A stretch of 64,000 nt of DNA from Mortierella sp. BCC40632 (Eukaryota; Mortierellomycota; Mortierellomycetes; Mortierellales; Mortierellaceae): the NCBI GenBank assembly GCA_011634665.1, contig WAEK01000005.1:2489001-2553000 (forward strand), given 5' to 3'. The notes under the pieces were generated by a model. That model saw only the letters and a program-made list of their open reading frames with translations, ran no database searches and was not told where the DNA came from. The translations under genes were made by a program, and so were the position numbers. Below, one piece after another: positions 43,110 through 58,899 of this stretch (positions within the stretch are counted from its first letter, which is position 1; the number at the start of each line of letters is the position of its first letter).

Positions 43110-45473
43110 CAGCACAGGGTTGGGGTAGTGTTGTGGATGGTTTCTTGTTGATACCTGAACGCATCTCTCTGTGTGTACGAGTGGACCAACCGAAGGTCCG
43201 CCCAAAGCAGGCCATGGTCCCTCGAAGTGAACACAAACTCATCCATGCTCACACAACACAAACACCACCGACAACGACAACATCAACATCAAAGGACCCC
43301 TTTCTTTCTCACTCTGCATATACATGTATATCCAACGCAATGCATCAGGTTATTTCCTCCGCAGGGCTTTTACCACCCTCCTGACCCCTGAAGCCAATTC
43401 CCTTCGACCCTCTCCATTCTTGCGAGTACGAGCGAGCGAGCGACTGTGAGAGTTTCGGGGAGAAGGAAGAGGAGAGAAGGGGGGAGGGGGAGGAGAGGGA
43501 GAAGGCAAAGGTCAGGAACATACGCCCATTTTACAATATCATGCACCCGTCCGTGAAGGAGCTATTCCCGGGTTGAATACTCTCTCTTCTCCATGGACAA
43601 CATACAGGAACGGAAACAGAGATGCTAGCCAGTAGTAACTAGACAGAGCAGGATGGAAAACATTAGGCCACTCACAAAGAGTTCTTTGCGTCTTTAATCG
43701 TTGGCGCAGCCAGTCAGCCCCTCCCCCTTCCTCCCTCCCCCTAGTCACACTCTTCTCTCTTCTCTCTTCTCTGTTCCCCCCTGTTCCTTTTTTCCTGGTC
43801 GGGTTCCTTTCATGCATCTGTGTCGATGACTAATCCTGTGTTCGACGTGTTCTTTACCCATTCTCCCAATACTAGCGACGTATCGCGCGAGTCTGATGTA
43901 CAACTTTCTCTGTATATTCGAATTCCCAACCCAAAGTTGGCAGCATCACTGGAAAAACCTGGAAACATGAAAGAGTGCGAGGCCTCCAGTGACGATGTGT
44001 TCCTGGGACATGTTCAGCTGCAGCCACGCTGGCAGGAGCAGATGCAGGATGATTGGTTCACGCTTCAAGGGGGCGCTGGAAGGATCCGCGTTCAGCTGGC
44101 CTTCAAGAAGGGCAACGTAAGCATGCCCTCAGTTTTTTTTTTTTTTTTTTTTTTTTGGTTTGGTTTGGTTTGGTTTGATAAAGGAGACATAAATCGAGAT
44201 TCATGCTAATCAAGAGAGATGGATCCTCATATATCTTGTGTATCCTTGACGATAGGCAAACACACCATTGACAGTAGACGCGTTCGATCTGCTGAAAGTC
44301 ATTGGAAAAGGAAGCTTCGGAAAGGTAGAGAATAGCGTGATCCATCAAATGGCTGGATAATTGACTGTAAGGTGTAACAACCCAACTAATATGCTTTGAC
44401 TGTCTTTCCCTACTCCCTCCCTTCTCCCTGGATGTCTCAACTAGGTGATGCAAGTTCGTAAACGAGACACATCCCGAATTTATGCCATGAAGATTATTCG
44501 CAAGGCACATATCATCTCTCGTAGTGAAGTGAACCACACACTGGCGGAGCGTACGGTCCTGGCACAAATCAACAACCCATTCATTGTCCCACTCAAGTTC
44601 AGCTTCCAGTCGACGGAAAAGCTTTACCTCATCCTTGCGTTTGTCAATGGAGGCGAGTTGTTCCACCATCTGCAACGCGAGGGAAGATTCAGTGAAGAGC
44701 GCTCAAGGTTCTACGCCGCGGAACTGTTGTGTGCACTGGAATGTTTGCATGGATTCAATGTCGTCTACAGAGATCTCAAACCCGAAAACATTCTCTTGGA
44801 CTATAACGGTCATATTGCGCTCTGTGATTTCGGACTGTGCAAGCTAGGAATGACAGAGACAGAAACAACAAATACGTTCTGTGGAACGCCCGAGTACCTG
44901 GCACCCGAGTTGTTGTTGGGCAATGGATACACAAAGACTGTGGACTGGTGGACGTTGGGAGTATTGCTCTATGAGATGTTGACAGGTCTACCACCTTTCT
45001 ACGATGAGAACATTCATGACATGTATCGCAAAATTTTGCATGACGAACTCCGGTTCCCAGAAGATGTTGCACCTGAGGCTCGAGCCTTGTTGACTGAGCT
45101 CCTGACACGCGATCCAAGCCAACGTCTTGGCAACAATGGCTCCAGCGCGATCAAGTCACATCCTTTCTTCCGACCCATCTCGTTCCCAATGTTGATGGAA
45201 AAGAAGATCCAACCTCCCTTCAAGCCTTCGGTCACGTCTGCGATTGACACGTCCAATTTTGATGAAGAATTTACAAGCGAAGAGCCGTTGGATTCAGTGG
45301 TGGAGTCATCCTTTTTGAGCGAGACGGTGCAGCTTCAGTTCAGAGGGTTCACCTACAACCCAGCGAACGATGGTGTCCTGGGAGCAAGCATTGCAAATCA
45401 TCCGTCAGCGCTTGGTGGTTCGGGAGGAGAACGTCGGGCTGGTGTGATGGGACAAGGAAGGGCCGGGTATTAA
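42067..45473 (+). CDS. Ypk1/Gad8-type AGC protein kinase with C2-like N-terminal region
   Basis: A Ser/Thr kinase expected to act below TORC2 and PDK1 in membrane-stress and sphingolipid signalling. Exons are 42067-42091, 42326-42929, 43876-44116, 44256-44324 and 44445-45473 (655 residues). The first exon is only 25 nt (MSSWLQSR). A Lys/Glu-rich and then Ser/Thr-rich segment leads to a C2-like domain (LLTIRVVEARGLALP, YAVLEFDKNEVLIDALGG, VQLSLYIRIPNPK, DDWFTLQGGAGRIRVQLAFK). The kinase has IGKGSFGKV, AMKIIRKAH, YRDLKPENILLD, CDFGLCK and the activation-loop TFCGTPEYLAPE with its PDK1-site Thr. The tail keeps the turn motif (PLDSVVES) and hydrophobic motif (FRGFTY). HTLAERTVLAQ and SEVNHTLAE fit Ypk/SGK better than Sch9; Sch9 remains the alternative because of the C2 region. 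Confidence 0.92.
43064..43106. repeat. T43 homopolymer in a kinase intron
   Basis: An uninterrupted run of 43 T lies within the 946-nt second intron of the kinase gene. Confidence 0.97.
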
Positions 45474-46298
45474 AGACAATTGACAACTGAAGAGTCATGG
45501 CCACGGCCAAGCCAAACAGAACAGGGGCCACAGACAGAAAAAAAAAAAAAAAAAAAGCACGATTTGTGACTTATAAAAAAAAACACATCCTAGCGGACAC
45601 GAATCGTGATAAATTTGCATTTCCATGTTCCGGTCCCAGTTCCCTTGGAGAGCAATGGGACGGTCAAGGACGGTGTTTTTGCAGAGGCTTGTTTCCTTTA
45701 AATAGAGAGTCCCCCCATGGCCCTAATTGGGTTCTTTGATCAAATATAACGCATGTTTGCCACGCCCAATCTGACGTCTTGGACACAAGAATTCGTCGAA
45801 CCTGGGTGCCACGGCGGTCTTTGCTTTAAGCTGACTGCCACCTTGCAATATGGTAAAGTTCTTTTAAGAAGCATGCGGCCCATTGTCATTAATTTGGCAG
45901 CGTGGGCCAACATGCGCCGAAGGGGACTAATATCCTACAATTATTTTTTTTTTATAAAAACAAACAAAAACGAGAGAGAGAGGGAAAGAAAGAAATACAT
46001 TGGTCAAGTGTGATTTCTCAAGGGCGGGTAAAGGATCTTTGTATGTGTGAGAGTGCTTGTAGTGATGTTATCTACTCGTAAATGGGTCTCTCGAACTTCC
46101 TTCTCGGCACGAGCGAGCCATAGTTGATAAAAAAAAAAAAAAGGATGATGACACGGGGAAGAACCATGTCATCGCAAATACTGCGATCCGTTGCAGAATG
46201 AACAGATCATATGGGTCCCAGTAAAAAAAAAGAGGCAGGCCTAACCATTCTCCATCTCCAGGACGACGTAGAGTGGCAACACAGGAAGCACAGGATCC
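45474..46298. other. Intergenic, no gene recognised
   Basis: It contains A-runs near 45539-45556 and 46130-46142 and a GA-rich patch near 45970. The leader of the next gene begins near 46240. Confidence 0.6.
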
Positions 46299-47052
46299 AT
46301 GAAGCTAACAGCAGAACTCATCGCCAGGGCGCCATGCTACCTCAATGCCCTTCGAGACAGAGAGCTTGACTTGCGAAGTATCAACTCCAACTCGATCGCT
46401 GTCTCCAACAATATTTCTTGATTGTTCATTGATGTTGTCTGATGGAGGACTCGTTTTGACTATACCTCTAGTCATCATGGAAGGGCGAGGACCTTGAGAG
46501 ATGCACTCCAACAGGAACACCCCATGCCAGCACTATCCTCGATTCCATCTTTGGATGAAGGGCTCTGTGGATTGTTCCTATGTGTTATCAGAAAGCAAAC
46601 CCTCGTCCTTGTTCCTCGACCTCTTTTGCTTTTTTTTTTTTTTTTTTTTTTTTCGCATCCGCTTTTTTTTTTTTTTTCTTTTCTTTTCTCTTCTTCAAAG
46701 AGCAGGCGCGAATTTCATTCGACTTTTTTTTTTTTTTGAGTCTTTCATTGTCAGTTGACAACTATTTCAAAAAACAGCATCTATATGAATCCCTTAACCC
46801 TATGTCAACTTTCCCTATACTCTGTCTTCAATCGCTTGACTATACATTCTTGTCACTATCAACTGGATTATTTTCTCAATCATAGGCAACAAGATTCCTG
46901 CCATTGAGAATCTTGGAGCCACAAAGGTATCTAGCAAAGATGAACTTCAGTCAGGATCCAGTCAAACGCTACATTGAACTCGATCTTGGCAAAGTAGGTT
47001 GTCAATACAAAAAAACAAACATACAAACAAATCAATACTGACGCCGCCTTTT

Positions 47053-47084
<32 letters not shown>

Positions 47085-48039
47085 TGCTTTTGTACTGTTT
47101 CGTTCTCCTTCTCTCTCACTCTCATTGTATTCAGGACTTGAACGATTCACTAGATTTGACAGACAACGATATTCGAATCCTGGGCAATTTCCCATCGCTT
47201 CCTCGACTAAAGACACTGCTGTTAGCCAACAATCGGATCAGCAAGATCGAAACCACTCTTTCACAATACGTCCCTAACCTGACGACCGTCGTCCTCACCA
47301 ACAATGCCATTACAGAACTTTCGGATCTTGTCGGTCTCAGTGGATGTGGTTCTCTCGAGTATTTGGTGTTGTTGGATAACCCTGTGACAAAGAAGAAGTA
47401 TTATCGTCAATACATCATCTGGAAGTTGCCTGGTGTCCGTGTCCTAGATTTCGTCAGGGTCCTGAAAGCGGTAAATTCAATCATCCTTACTGCAGTGACA
47501 TTTTTTTTTTTATCATTCTTTTGTTGTGTCGCTGGCCATATCTATTTCGTTGTTCTTACACTGCTACCTCTCTCCGCCTCCTTTCCCTTCGTCTTCTCAT
47601 ATTTTATTTTCCTCATTGACGAAAATGATCCATGCTGTAGGAGAAACAAGAGGCAAAGAGTTTGTTCGAGACCAAGTCTGGAAAGCCATCCGCATTAGCA
47701 GAATCGATCGAAGCCACCAAGTCAGCATCGACGTTCGAACCGGGTGAGGGAGTACCATTGCCTTCGAAATCCAACGTCCCAGCATTGACCTCTCTTTCAA
47801 AGGAGGATCAAGACAAGATCAAAGCAGCTTTAGCCAAGGCCACGACATTGGAAGAGATGACACGATTGGAGCGGGCATTGAAGGAAGGAAAACTACCTCA
47901 ATCTCTCAAAGAGCAAGACGGCAACAACATTGGCGACAGGTCAGCAAAGAGGCAGAAGGTGGTTGAGAGTGGTGATCAAGAACAGAAAGTAGAGGAGAAA
48001 GAGAATCAGGATGCCGCTATGGATACTTCGGCAGCATGA
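46299..48039 (+). CDS. LEA1: U2 small nuclear ribonucleoprotein A' (U2A'/Lea1)
   Basis: A leucine-rich repeat protein of the U2 snRNP that binds U2B'' and the U2 snRNA stem-loop IV in the nucleus. Exons are 46299-46377, 46886-46926, 47135-47470 and 47641-48039 (284 residues). The start MKLTAELIARAPCYLNALRDRELDLR and the spliced SNKIPAIENLGATKDLNDSLDLTDNDI match the family closely. Repeats follow: LPRLKTLLLANNRISKIE, LPNLTTVVLTNNAITELSDL and LEYLVLLDNPVTKKKYYRQYIIWKLPGVRVLDF. The charged tail ends with a Lys/Glu-rich stretch. The 508-nt first intron and the third intron contain T-runs; the second holds a (CTTT)n run at 47053-47086. Its stop is 299 nt from the convergent GH47 stop. Confidence 0.95.
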
Positions 48040-48072
48040 GAAGGAGAGGGACTTTTTTTTCCCTAATAACCC

Positions 48073-48116
<44 letters not shown>

Positions 48117-48338
48117 GGGACAAAGAATTCATCCGATCAAAGCAAATAAAGAAAGCAAAGAAAAAAGAGTGGATCTCGGGAATACGTTCCAAATTCGATA
48201 CCTGCAATAATAGGCTAAAAAAGGTTTTTTACTCCAAAAAGTTATATACCGACAATTATCGGTAGCCTATGTGTGATATCTATTTCTCTCTGCCCCTCTC
48301 TTTCTTTTCATGGCACATTGTTCCTGTTATATCAAGGT
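48040..48338. other. Convergent intergenic region with T39 run
   Basis: This 299-nt gap lies between the stops of LEA1 (plus) and the GH47 gene (minus). It contains an uninterrupted T run at 48076-48114 and must hold both polyadenylation regions. Confidence 0.8.
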
Positions 48339-51235
<2,897 letters not shown>

Positions 51236-54200
51236 GGCGAGATGCAGACCGACGGTGGGACTGGAAAACTCTCCAGGCAGCAGAGAGACCTTGAAAGGGG
51301 AAGGAAAGAGAGATGATGAAGGTCTCGTGGGGCACAAAAGGAAGACAGAAAGAGAGAGGGAAGGAGAGAGAGGAGAGAAAGAGACAAAAAAAAAAAAAAA
51401 CAAAAAAAAAAAAAAAAAAAAAAAAAGGAGCGTAAAGGATGATGACACTCTCAAGATGATGAGTGAGCGCGGGAGGGAGAGAGGAGGAGGAGGGAGGATC
51501 AGGTTTCTCACCGCACTACACTGGTGGTTGTCTATTCTTACCGAGAGGTGGGCAAGGCAGATAGTGGAGAGCGATCAGGTCTACTCGTCGTACAAACCCT
51601 TCCCCTTCTACTTTTTTTCTACTTTGAATCCTTTTGACTTTTCTCTCTTCTCTCTTTCTTTCCTTCTTTCCTTCTTTCCTCCTTTCCTTTCCTTCTTTCC
51701 TTCTTTCCTTCTTTCTTGACATTCTCTGCTTCTAGCACCAATGGGCCGCCATAATAGTGCATATGCTGCGCTTCCCGTTCCTACACTGTCGCAGACAAGT
51801 GGCATTAGAAGAAAACTGTCGGCTTTATAGATAATCCTGTGCATCCTACCGCACCTCCCACCCCCAGCCCCGCCCCCGCCCGCTCAAGAGCCCGATCCCG
51901 GCCTTTGCTCCATTTGACCCGTAGCAAATGCTATTTGGCTTCTTCCCCGCGTCAGAATGTCCATTTCTCTCCAGTCTCTACTAGTGGTAGCTAGGGAGGA
52001 ATAGCAGTGTATGTAGGACATAGCCACAGCCTCGTGATCGCTCAACGCGCAGATCTCAAATGAAAGGGATGGGCGATACTCCAGATGGTGTAAAGAACAA
52101 AAGGCTCCTTCCTCTTTTACGTCTACCACACACCAGGTAGTATGTATCCCCCAAGAGCTCGGAATATTTGAAGTGCTGTCCAATGAGGAGCTATTATTCA
52201 AAAGAAACGGGACAATATCACGGTTGACTGGAACTCAAGCTGTCGCTATCAAGGATTCCTAGGTACTGGATCTCGGAACATAGTAAGCAACCCAAGTCTA
52301 TCTATTAAAGAATTAGAACTCGATCCCACGGGTCCGAGTGAGCCCAGGTTCCATCCTCAGGGCCCTTGTGGGGCCACGATAGTTTTTTTTGGGAAGTAAG
52401 TCGGACAAGATATGGGTAAGAAATGTGCAATAAAAAGACCACACATACTTTTTTTTGGCCAAGCTTGAAGTATGATAACTAGGGTCTGGAGATATGCTGA
52501 CACTTTAAAACACCGTCCACAAGTCAATTGAAGAAAGTCGAGGCATCCTCTACCGGGATCAAACTTTGAAATCAACAATCTCTTTGTACAAAAGACGACG
52601 TCCTTGCTGTTTTTCTCTCGACTTCTCATCTTTAGTCACTACATCAAGGTCCACGACAGTCGTGATACTTTTTTCTACCAGTGCACGATGGGCTCCCTTG
52701 CAGGTTCTATTCAAGGACGTATTCGGTGCCACTGTTCCTCAGCTTTGACACTACCGCGATCTAGACTTTCCCGACTTTATCGATGCTTACTTGTCATACA
52801 GTCGCGCCTGAGTTCAAAGAATGACTAATACTTGATTCTCTTTTTTTCTTTTTCTTTTTCCACTAAATTATCTTGGGTTCCTTGGTTAGCAAGCAAGGAT
52901 TGCATCAAAATATTCATCTTCTCGGATACAGGATTGTTTGTAGGACGAGCAATCAAAGCATGCTTTGGACGAATTTCTCTCGTAGAGGGCAGTGGAAATG
53001 CTGTTCGATAAATTTGCTTGCAGATTTTGATTCACCTTAACTGCGATTTGTATGTTGACTTGAGATGATCACAAAGAGAGAAAGAGGAGATGAAATAGTC
53101 AAACGCATGGCACACCCAATGCTTTCAACCTTGCTGTGTCTCCGTCAAAAGAGAAAAGATTGTCGAGTACAACGGCCCTAGCACATGGGAAAAGACCATC
53201 AAAGATGCAGAGGAGAGACTGAAATTGTGGAGGCACAGACGTATCAAAGGCAATTTGTGCTACGCCTCTGTGACAAACACAACAAAGGCAAAGATAAGCT
53301 TGTGGACTATGCCTCCTATTGCACCAGTGTTGCGGGTTTGGGAATCACAACCTTGTACTCGAGGAGGTAGACCCTCGGCTGGCGGAGCACGCGCTTGGTA
53401 GGATCAAAATCATCAGCGCTTCGTTTTCCAAAGCTGTCTAGAACTATTTCGCTTCTATCGATCCTACTTTGTGAGAGAGGTGTGAAAACGCATGGTGAAA
53501 TTGATTTCTATTGAGAAGAGATATGTGTTTGAACGGTTCTTGATGATGGTTCTCAGCGAGACACTCACTATCTGAATGACTGAATCATTCCCTTCTCCTG
53601 CCCCATCCCTGACATAAATCTAGCTTTTATAGGAATTGTTGGCTGGAGGGAGCTTGGACTCGAGCAAGGCACAACTTATAGTGTGATGTTCATGGAGGAA
53701 TTCACAGACTCTCATGTCAACCATCGGTCAACCCACAATAGCTTTCCTGTTACCCTATTTTTTTTTCCCATGTCCAAAATTGTCGGGACCAGACCTGTTA
53801 TTCTTCATCCGCCTCGAGGGCGAAAGAGTAATTCCAGATTATGTCTAGGTACGTTGTCTGTGCTCTCTACATAACTAAACGACTCTCAACAAAGCTCTTG
53901 ATAGATAAAGCTTCATCAAGCAAAGAATATATACAAGTGTTGCCTCGATAACGTCTACATCAGCGCGACCGTTGCTTAGTCTACCAAGTAATCTGGCAAG
54001 CTGGTTAGTGTCTTCAGAAATCCCAGAGGATTCCCAGTAATGTTCAACAGGTCGTGATCAACATTGGCAATGACAATTTCAGCGAGATTTTTTTTTTATC
54101 TCTCGCAGGAGCATGTAAGAATATATTTGATGCACTCAAGAATACTGCTCAAAGGCGCTCTGTTAACGATGAGTGGCAGCAACGGTAAGGACTCCAGAAA

Positions 54201-54705
54201 AAGTAAGGGACCTATTCTTTTGCTACTGAAATAAAACGATAAGCGTGCCAACACTCGAAAAGTAAATTACTTCTTTTAGGTCGGAAGAAAGAGAGGATTC
54301 ATATTACAAGGGTGGCTACCGTGAACATCCAGCAGCACCAAATTATGCTTAATTCAGCTCTCTCTCTCTCTTTTTTTTTGGTAACTGTAATACTTTTTTA
54401 TTGTCCCATGAGCGCTTCCCAATCGCTGGGTTCACCAAGGCAACTCTTCAGATCGACCTACAACTATAAATTGAGTTTGAGAACGATGAACTGAACTTTC
54501 CTCCCTTGGGTGGTTTTGCCTCTCCATGAAGCCAAACTTCGTAGACGTCGCGTCGCAATGGATGATTCTGTCAGGGTATAGCCATTCTGTCTATTCTCTC
54601 TCTCTCTCTCTCCCCTTTCGAACCATCAGCTTTCTTGTTCATCCAGTCTATATGGAATCGCCCTGACATGGGAGCTGGTGCGTGTAAGCAGTGTATGGAT
54701 TGCAA
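51236..54705. other. Gene-poor region, no intact gene recognised
   Basis: Near 51380-51425 are A-runs in the GH47 leader; near 51640-51715 is a (CTTT)n/TTCC-rich tract. At 53160-53300 a frame reads STWEKTIKDAEERLKLWRHRR, which resembles the region after the reverse transcriptase in LINE proteins; it is too short to call. Other frames (52360-52830, 53680-53875) show no motif. Confidence 0.5.
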
Positions 54706-54819
54706 TGATCCTCAAAAGTCGAATAATATCCGATCCGACTTTTTTCTTTTTCTTTTAGATAGGCATAACACAGAGAAAAAAAAAAGTCGGATCGGATATT
54801 TTCCGACTATTGAGGATCA
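54706..54819. mobile_element. Foldback palindrome, MITE-like
   Basis: Two 40-nt arms (54706-54745 and 54780-54819) are inverted copies with three mismatches. Outer ends read TGATCCTCAA and TTGAGGATCA. Inner parts read ATCCGATCCGACTTTTTT and its complement. The ~34-nt centre is T/A-rich. It has no coding capacity. No target-site duplication longer than 2-3 nt is evident. Confidence 0.6.
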
Positions 54820-55031
54820 CTGATCGATTGCTCCATGGCAGAATGTGTCCTTGACTGATCGCTTGTCATGATTACCCGGGGCCAAACATATCGTTGGCGA
54901 ATCAACTTTTACACAACAGTGAGGCAAATCAGGCAATTGTAGACTGGTGTCCCAAGAAGCATTGAGAGAACTAAAAGCGGAGACAGGGAAAGAAAACAGA
55001 GCGTGAGAACATTACAACACAGCATCAATGT

Positions 55032-55510
55032 TTAGTCATTTCTTAACCCTGCAACTATGGCATACAGAAGCTGTGGAATGTTCTCAAGGGCGGTCCTGAA
55101 GTCCAGATGTTCGGCAGTCAGGATAGAAGCTGCTTGATACTCTTTGAAGAGGCACCCAATGTTTGCCGAGTTCAACACATATTTGTGCACTTGTAGTGTA
55201 TTAGGGCCGATAGGCATCATGTTGAGTCGGGAAAGCGATGGTCTGTGGTCGTGGTTGTGGAGTGGTCGCTTGCTGAGCTCTGAGGACAATAAAACGCCCG
55301 GGGCTCTGCTGGCTTATCGGTCTCATCCACGACAATCCTGTGCCCGAGATTGCTTTCTAAAAGAGAGCAACTACAAAGTCAGTATAAGCATCAATCACAT
55401 ATAGTACCACCCACAACAAAGAGAGTCGGCAGTATAGACTACAACCTGACTGATATTGGCACGACCTACCTTGGCGTTCTTGATGACCAGGAGTGAGCTG
55501 TCTGTCTGCA
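55032..55510 (-). pseudogene. Coding-like fragments on the minus strand, family unknown
   Basis: A possible exon after ttgcag reads TDSSLLVIKNAK and ends at gtaggt near 55470. A later frame down to the stop at 55032 reads MMPIGPNTLQVHKYVLNSAN, then IGCLFKEYQAASILTAEHLD and ALENIPQLLYAIVAGLRND. I could not join the parts in a single phase. It may be a decayed gene or element protein. Confidence 0.25.
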
Positions 55511-56229
55511 AATTCCATGCAGCTCAGATGAGCTTTTTAGAACGTCCAAATCGCGATTTGAAAAAAAAAATCGCGTGTGGTAATACTTGTCCAGAGCCCC
55601 GTGCGTGAGTTTCGACGCGCTACTAGCAACCCTTTTTATCGGCTCACTCTGAGATCTGACTTCCATCGGGTCCACTCTTCAATCAGACAAAGAAACGAAG
55701 GAGGGTCTCGTTCCTCGTAATTGGTGGACGTATCCCGCTCCCTTCTGGGCGCCTGGCAGATCTCGGCGTACCAGCCGGCCTGAGTAGGTCTTTCTAGTTT
55801 AGGAGACGACATGGCTCTGAGAAGTTAGAGAATCTTTAAGATACTATCCACGGTATAAATCGATAGACCAGCACGCGGAGTACGACTGGGGATGAAGTCA
55901 ATGTTGCGCAAATGAGCAAACCATGTGCTCCCCCTAGACCAGTCGCAGTCATCCTCGATGAGGAACAGATGATGCGAAATTAGGAAGCTCTTAAATGAGG
56001 TGCCACATGGGATGCAATGACCACGAAGACTAACCCGACCAGAACAGACCCAGGTTCTTACATTGGCTACTTGACAAACCAAAATGAAGCCAGGAGGCAA
56101 AGGAGGTGGAATGTAAAACAAAGTTACAAGCCTGTTTCCTTGAAGCATGTGCACCTTGGGACGAGGGCTTATGGCGGGCAATCTGAGCAAAGCAAGGCAT
56201 GCTCAAGTGTGAAAACGGTGACGGGTGCA
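55511..56229. other. No intact gene; possible element debris
   Basis: The minus-strand frame 55825-56190 has protein-like stretches (FKSFLISHHLFLIEDDCDW) but no start context or known motif. A short palindrome AAATCGCGATTT lies near 55547. It may be part of the Fanzor-bearing insertion to the right. Confidence 0.4.
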
Positions 56230-56239
56230 TTTTTTTTTT

Positions 56240-56800
56240 TTTTTTTTCCTTTAGAAAAGGATACTTGACCTTCCTAAGTTTGGACCTTGGGCAGGTCTTT
56301 GTAGTTGGAGTCAGTGCGGTCCAGACCACATCATCTAGGTGTGGACGTCAGAGGCGACACAAGTCTGTAAGAAGAGAGGAAGTCGTGGCCAGAAGCAAAG
56401 CAATGTCAGCGATACAGCACAAATCGACTACGTACTACAATCTGGTGGTGAAACAGATGCTGGGTTAAAGAGGCAAGGGAAAGTCCCGCACCATCGTCAA
56501 CTCAGTGCAAGTACCCAAATACCGTCTGCGACCCAATCTCGTAGATGTCTCTTCGGGGCCTGAAAACCAAACTGGAAAAGATATATGAAACACGGAGCCA
56601 GGTATGCTGGACCCCTGGATCAGTTTTACAACAGGGACAAAGTGTACAGGAAATAGAGCTGGGATCTTAAGAAGGTCCACCAAGAAGAATATAGACGCGT
56701 CGTAAACGGTGGGTTGAAAATGGCCGATAGGTCAATGGGTGCTCATAACTTGAAGCAGGAACCGGACCTTCATCGTTGGACGGCACCTTCAGTTCCAATT
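56240..56800 (+). pseudogene. Fanzor copy 4, N-terminal and central fragment, other subfamily
   Basis: After an A/T run, the frame from 56268 reads TFLSLDLGQVFVVGVSAVQ, which fits a RuvC-I strand with its Asp, and ends TTYYNLVVKQML. A different frame from about 56600 reads PLDQFYNRDKVYRK, hits TAG at 56654, and continues SWDLKKVHQEEYRRVVNGG and LKMADRSMGAHN. The order LDLGQ, YNL-VKQ, QFYN, W-D-K-EEY, LLKM-GS-G is what I expect from the long Fanzor proteins of this fungal group; that expectation is from memory, not from a search. The zinc ribbon and RuvC-III are not found downstream. The copy is dead by frameshift, stop and truncation. Confidence 0.5.
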
Positions 56801-57264
56801 TTATCAAAAACAATGAGTCTCCATGTCTCGCAGTGTGCCTTTTATTTGATAACATCTCTTCTTGCTCTGACATTTCTCCTGTCACACATACACACACACA
56901 CACTCTCTCTAGACACTTGTATTCAGAGTCGTAGGTGTAAACGACGATCTGTTTGAGGCTCCCAGTCAGGTACAATATCTGATATTTCTACTGTCTGTTT
57001 TACCATAAGATTCTGCATCGCGACGTGATAACGGGTCATACTATTTGCAGCATAGCTCTCGGGTGCCCCGAGGTGCAACAAGGGCCTCTGCACTCACAGT
57101 CAGAGGACGAAAACAGCAAATTACCCATGGATGGAGCTAGAGGGTGAGGGAGCCAGATAACACAAGAGAGACAGCTATTTTACAAAGGCGAAAAGGAAGC
57201 ACAGGACTGAAGATCTGGATCCAGCTTAGTTTTTCATTTCTGGAAAAAAAAAACGTGACCGGTC

Positions 57265-57299
<35 letters not shown>

Positions 57300-58638
57300 A
57301 GAGAGAGAGAGCCTCGGGACTTTTACACATGGGAGGCTTTACCTCGCATGCACCCAGTGGACATGTGTCCACGGCCCGTTGCTCCAAAGGGGCATATTCT
57401 TAAAACGTCATACGAATGGGTGACTTTTTTTTTTTTTTTTGCAAACATACATACTCTGTGATCCAAGCCAATTGCTCCTCCAGTCGACCACAAAAAGCCA
57501 AAGACAGAAAAAAGTAATAAGGTCGTGGCAGGGCATTGGCGGGATGATCTCTTTTTCCTTCAGAGTTCTCTCATAAGGAGACTTGGAAGTCCAGCCAAGA
57601 CTGCAGCCCTACGCCCTACACACGATCACGCACACAATAAAGAGTCTACAGCAAGAGGGATCACCAAGTGCCCAAAAAGAATGCATGGGATCGATCATTC
57701 GCGTTCTACGCCACGTCTATCCCATCCCGCAAGGGTGAGAGCGAGGGTTGGAGAGTGGGACAAAGTAGGTCTATTGTTCCCATGAACGATAAGCACTACG
57801 GGGTCCCTTTATCGTTGCCAAGGTAAAAGATAAGGAGAATGAGGTGAATGTAGGAGGGGGACAGGAAAAAAAGAAAGAAATGAGAAAGGGTGGCTCGCTA
57901 GAGATACGGGTCCGGGCTGAGAAAGGCAAACGAAGCAATGAGAGTGAGCCGGCGGGGTAATATGGTTCTGCTGTCTTTTTTGGCACGGAGAGGGCTATTT
58001 TTGATCCGACGCATGTAGTTCATCTGCTGTAGCCGAAATATGTCCTATGAAACCCGAGCTCAGGACGAAACGACTGGCGGCGGAGAGGAGTAGAGTGGTG
58101 GTAGTCTAGTTGGAGCTGAAAGAGGGGAGGAAGAAGGAAGAGGAAAGAGGAGGAAGAGGCGGTGGAGCCAGAGGTCCAAGGTTTCTCCTTGATAGACCAG
58201 AGATCTGTCGATAGGAAGGGATAGAAAAGTATAATAAAAACAATATATTTTAATAGCAAAGAGAGGAGTTTGGTTGGGAGATCATCAGGTAAGCATATCC
58301 CCCCCCCCAGGGGAACAGTAATTTTAGAAGGGAGCATATTCCTCACACGCGTCTGCGCTGCCCGTGCCTTTTTTTTTTTTTTTTTTGAGTGTACACACAC
58401 TGTACCGCCTTTTGCTCCCAAATATGCGAGCCAGAACCATACAAGAATGGAGAGGAAATCCGGCATGTTCCTGAATCTTGTTTGTGAAAAAGAAGGTTCT
58501 GCTGGTGTGCCTGAGAGAGAGGGAGAGAGAGAGCGAGGGAGAGAGAGAGAAATTGCCTACCCTCTGGTCAGCGCTGAACTCAACCTTGCCCGAACGACAT
58601 CATATTTGAATAGGCTGAGTCGTGGAAAGAGAGAGAGA

Positions 58639-58711
<73 letters not shown>

Positions 58712-58863
58712 ACGAAAAAGATGGATCATGAATGCACACGGACACCGATTGCATCAACAACAGAGCAAACACGGCGCTGAGAAAAAAAAAATATGGTATT
58801 TTTAAACTGTTCATGAACAATTGTTTGTGCACGGGTGGCCCAGAGTCGGTACACTGCCTTTCT

Positions 58864-58899
<36 letters not shown>

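Noticed and set aside
53160..53370. Short frame STWEKTIKDAEERLKLWRHRR, possible LINE remnant
   Set aside because: It resembles the segment after reverse transcriptase in LINE proteins, but only ~25 residues support it and nothing flanking does.
53500..53590. Sequence similar to the 3' end of the IS630/mariner relic (TTTGAACG, then TTCTC..GCGAG.CACT)
   Set aside because: Similarity is patchy over ~60 nt and could be chance.
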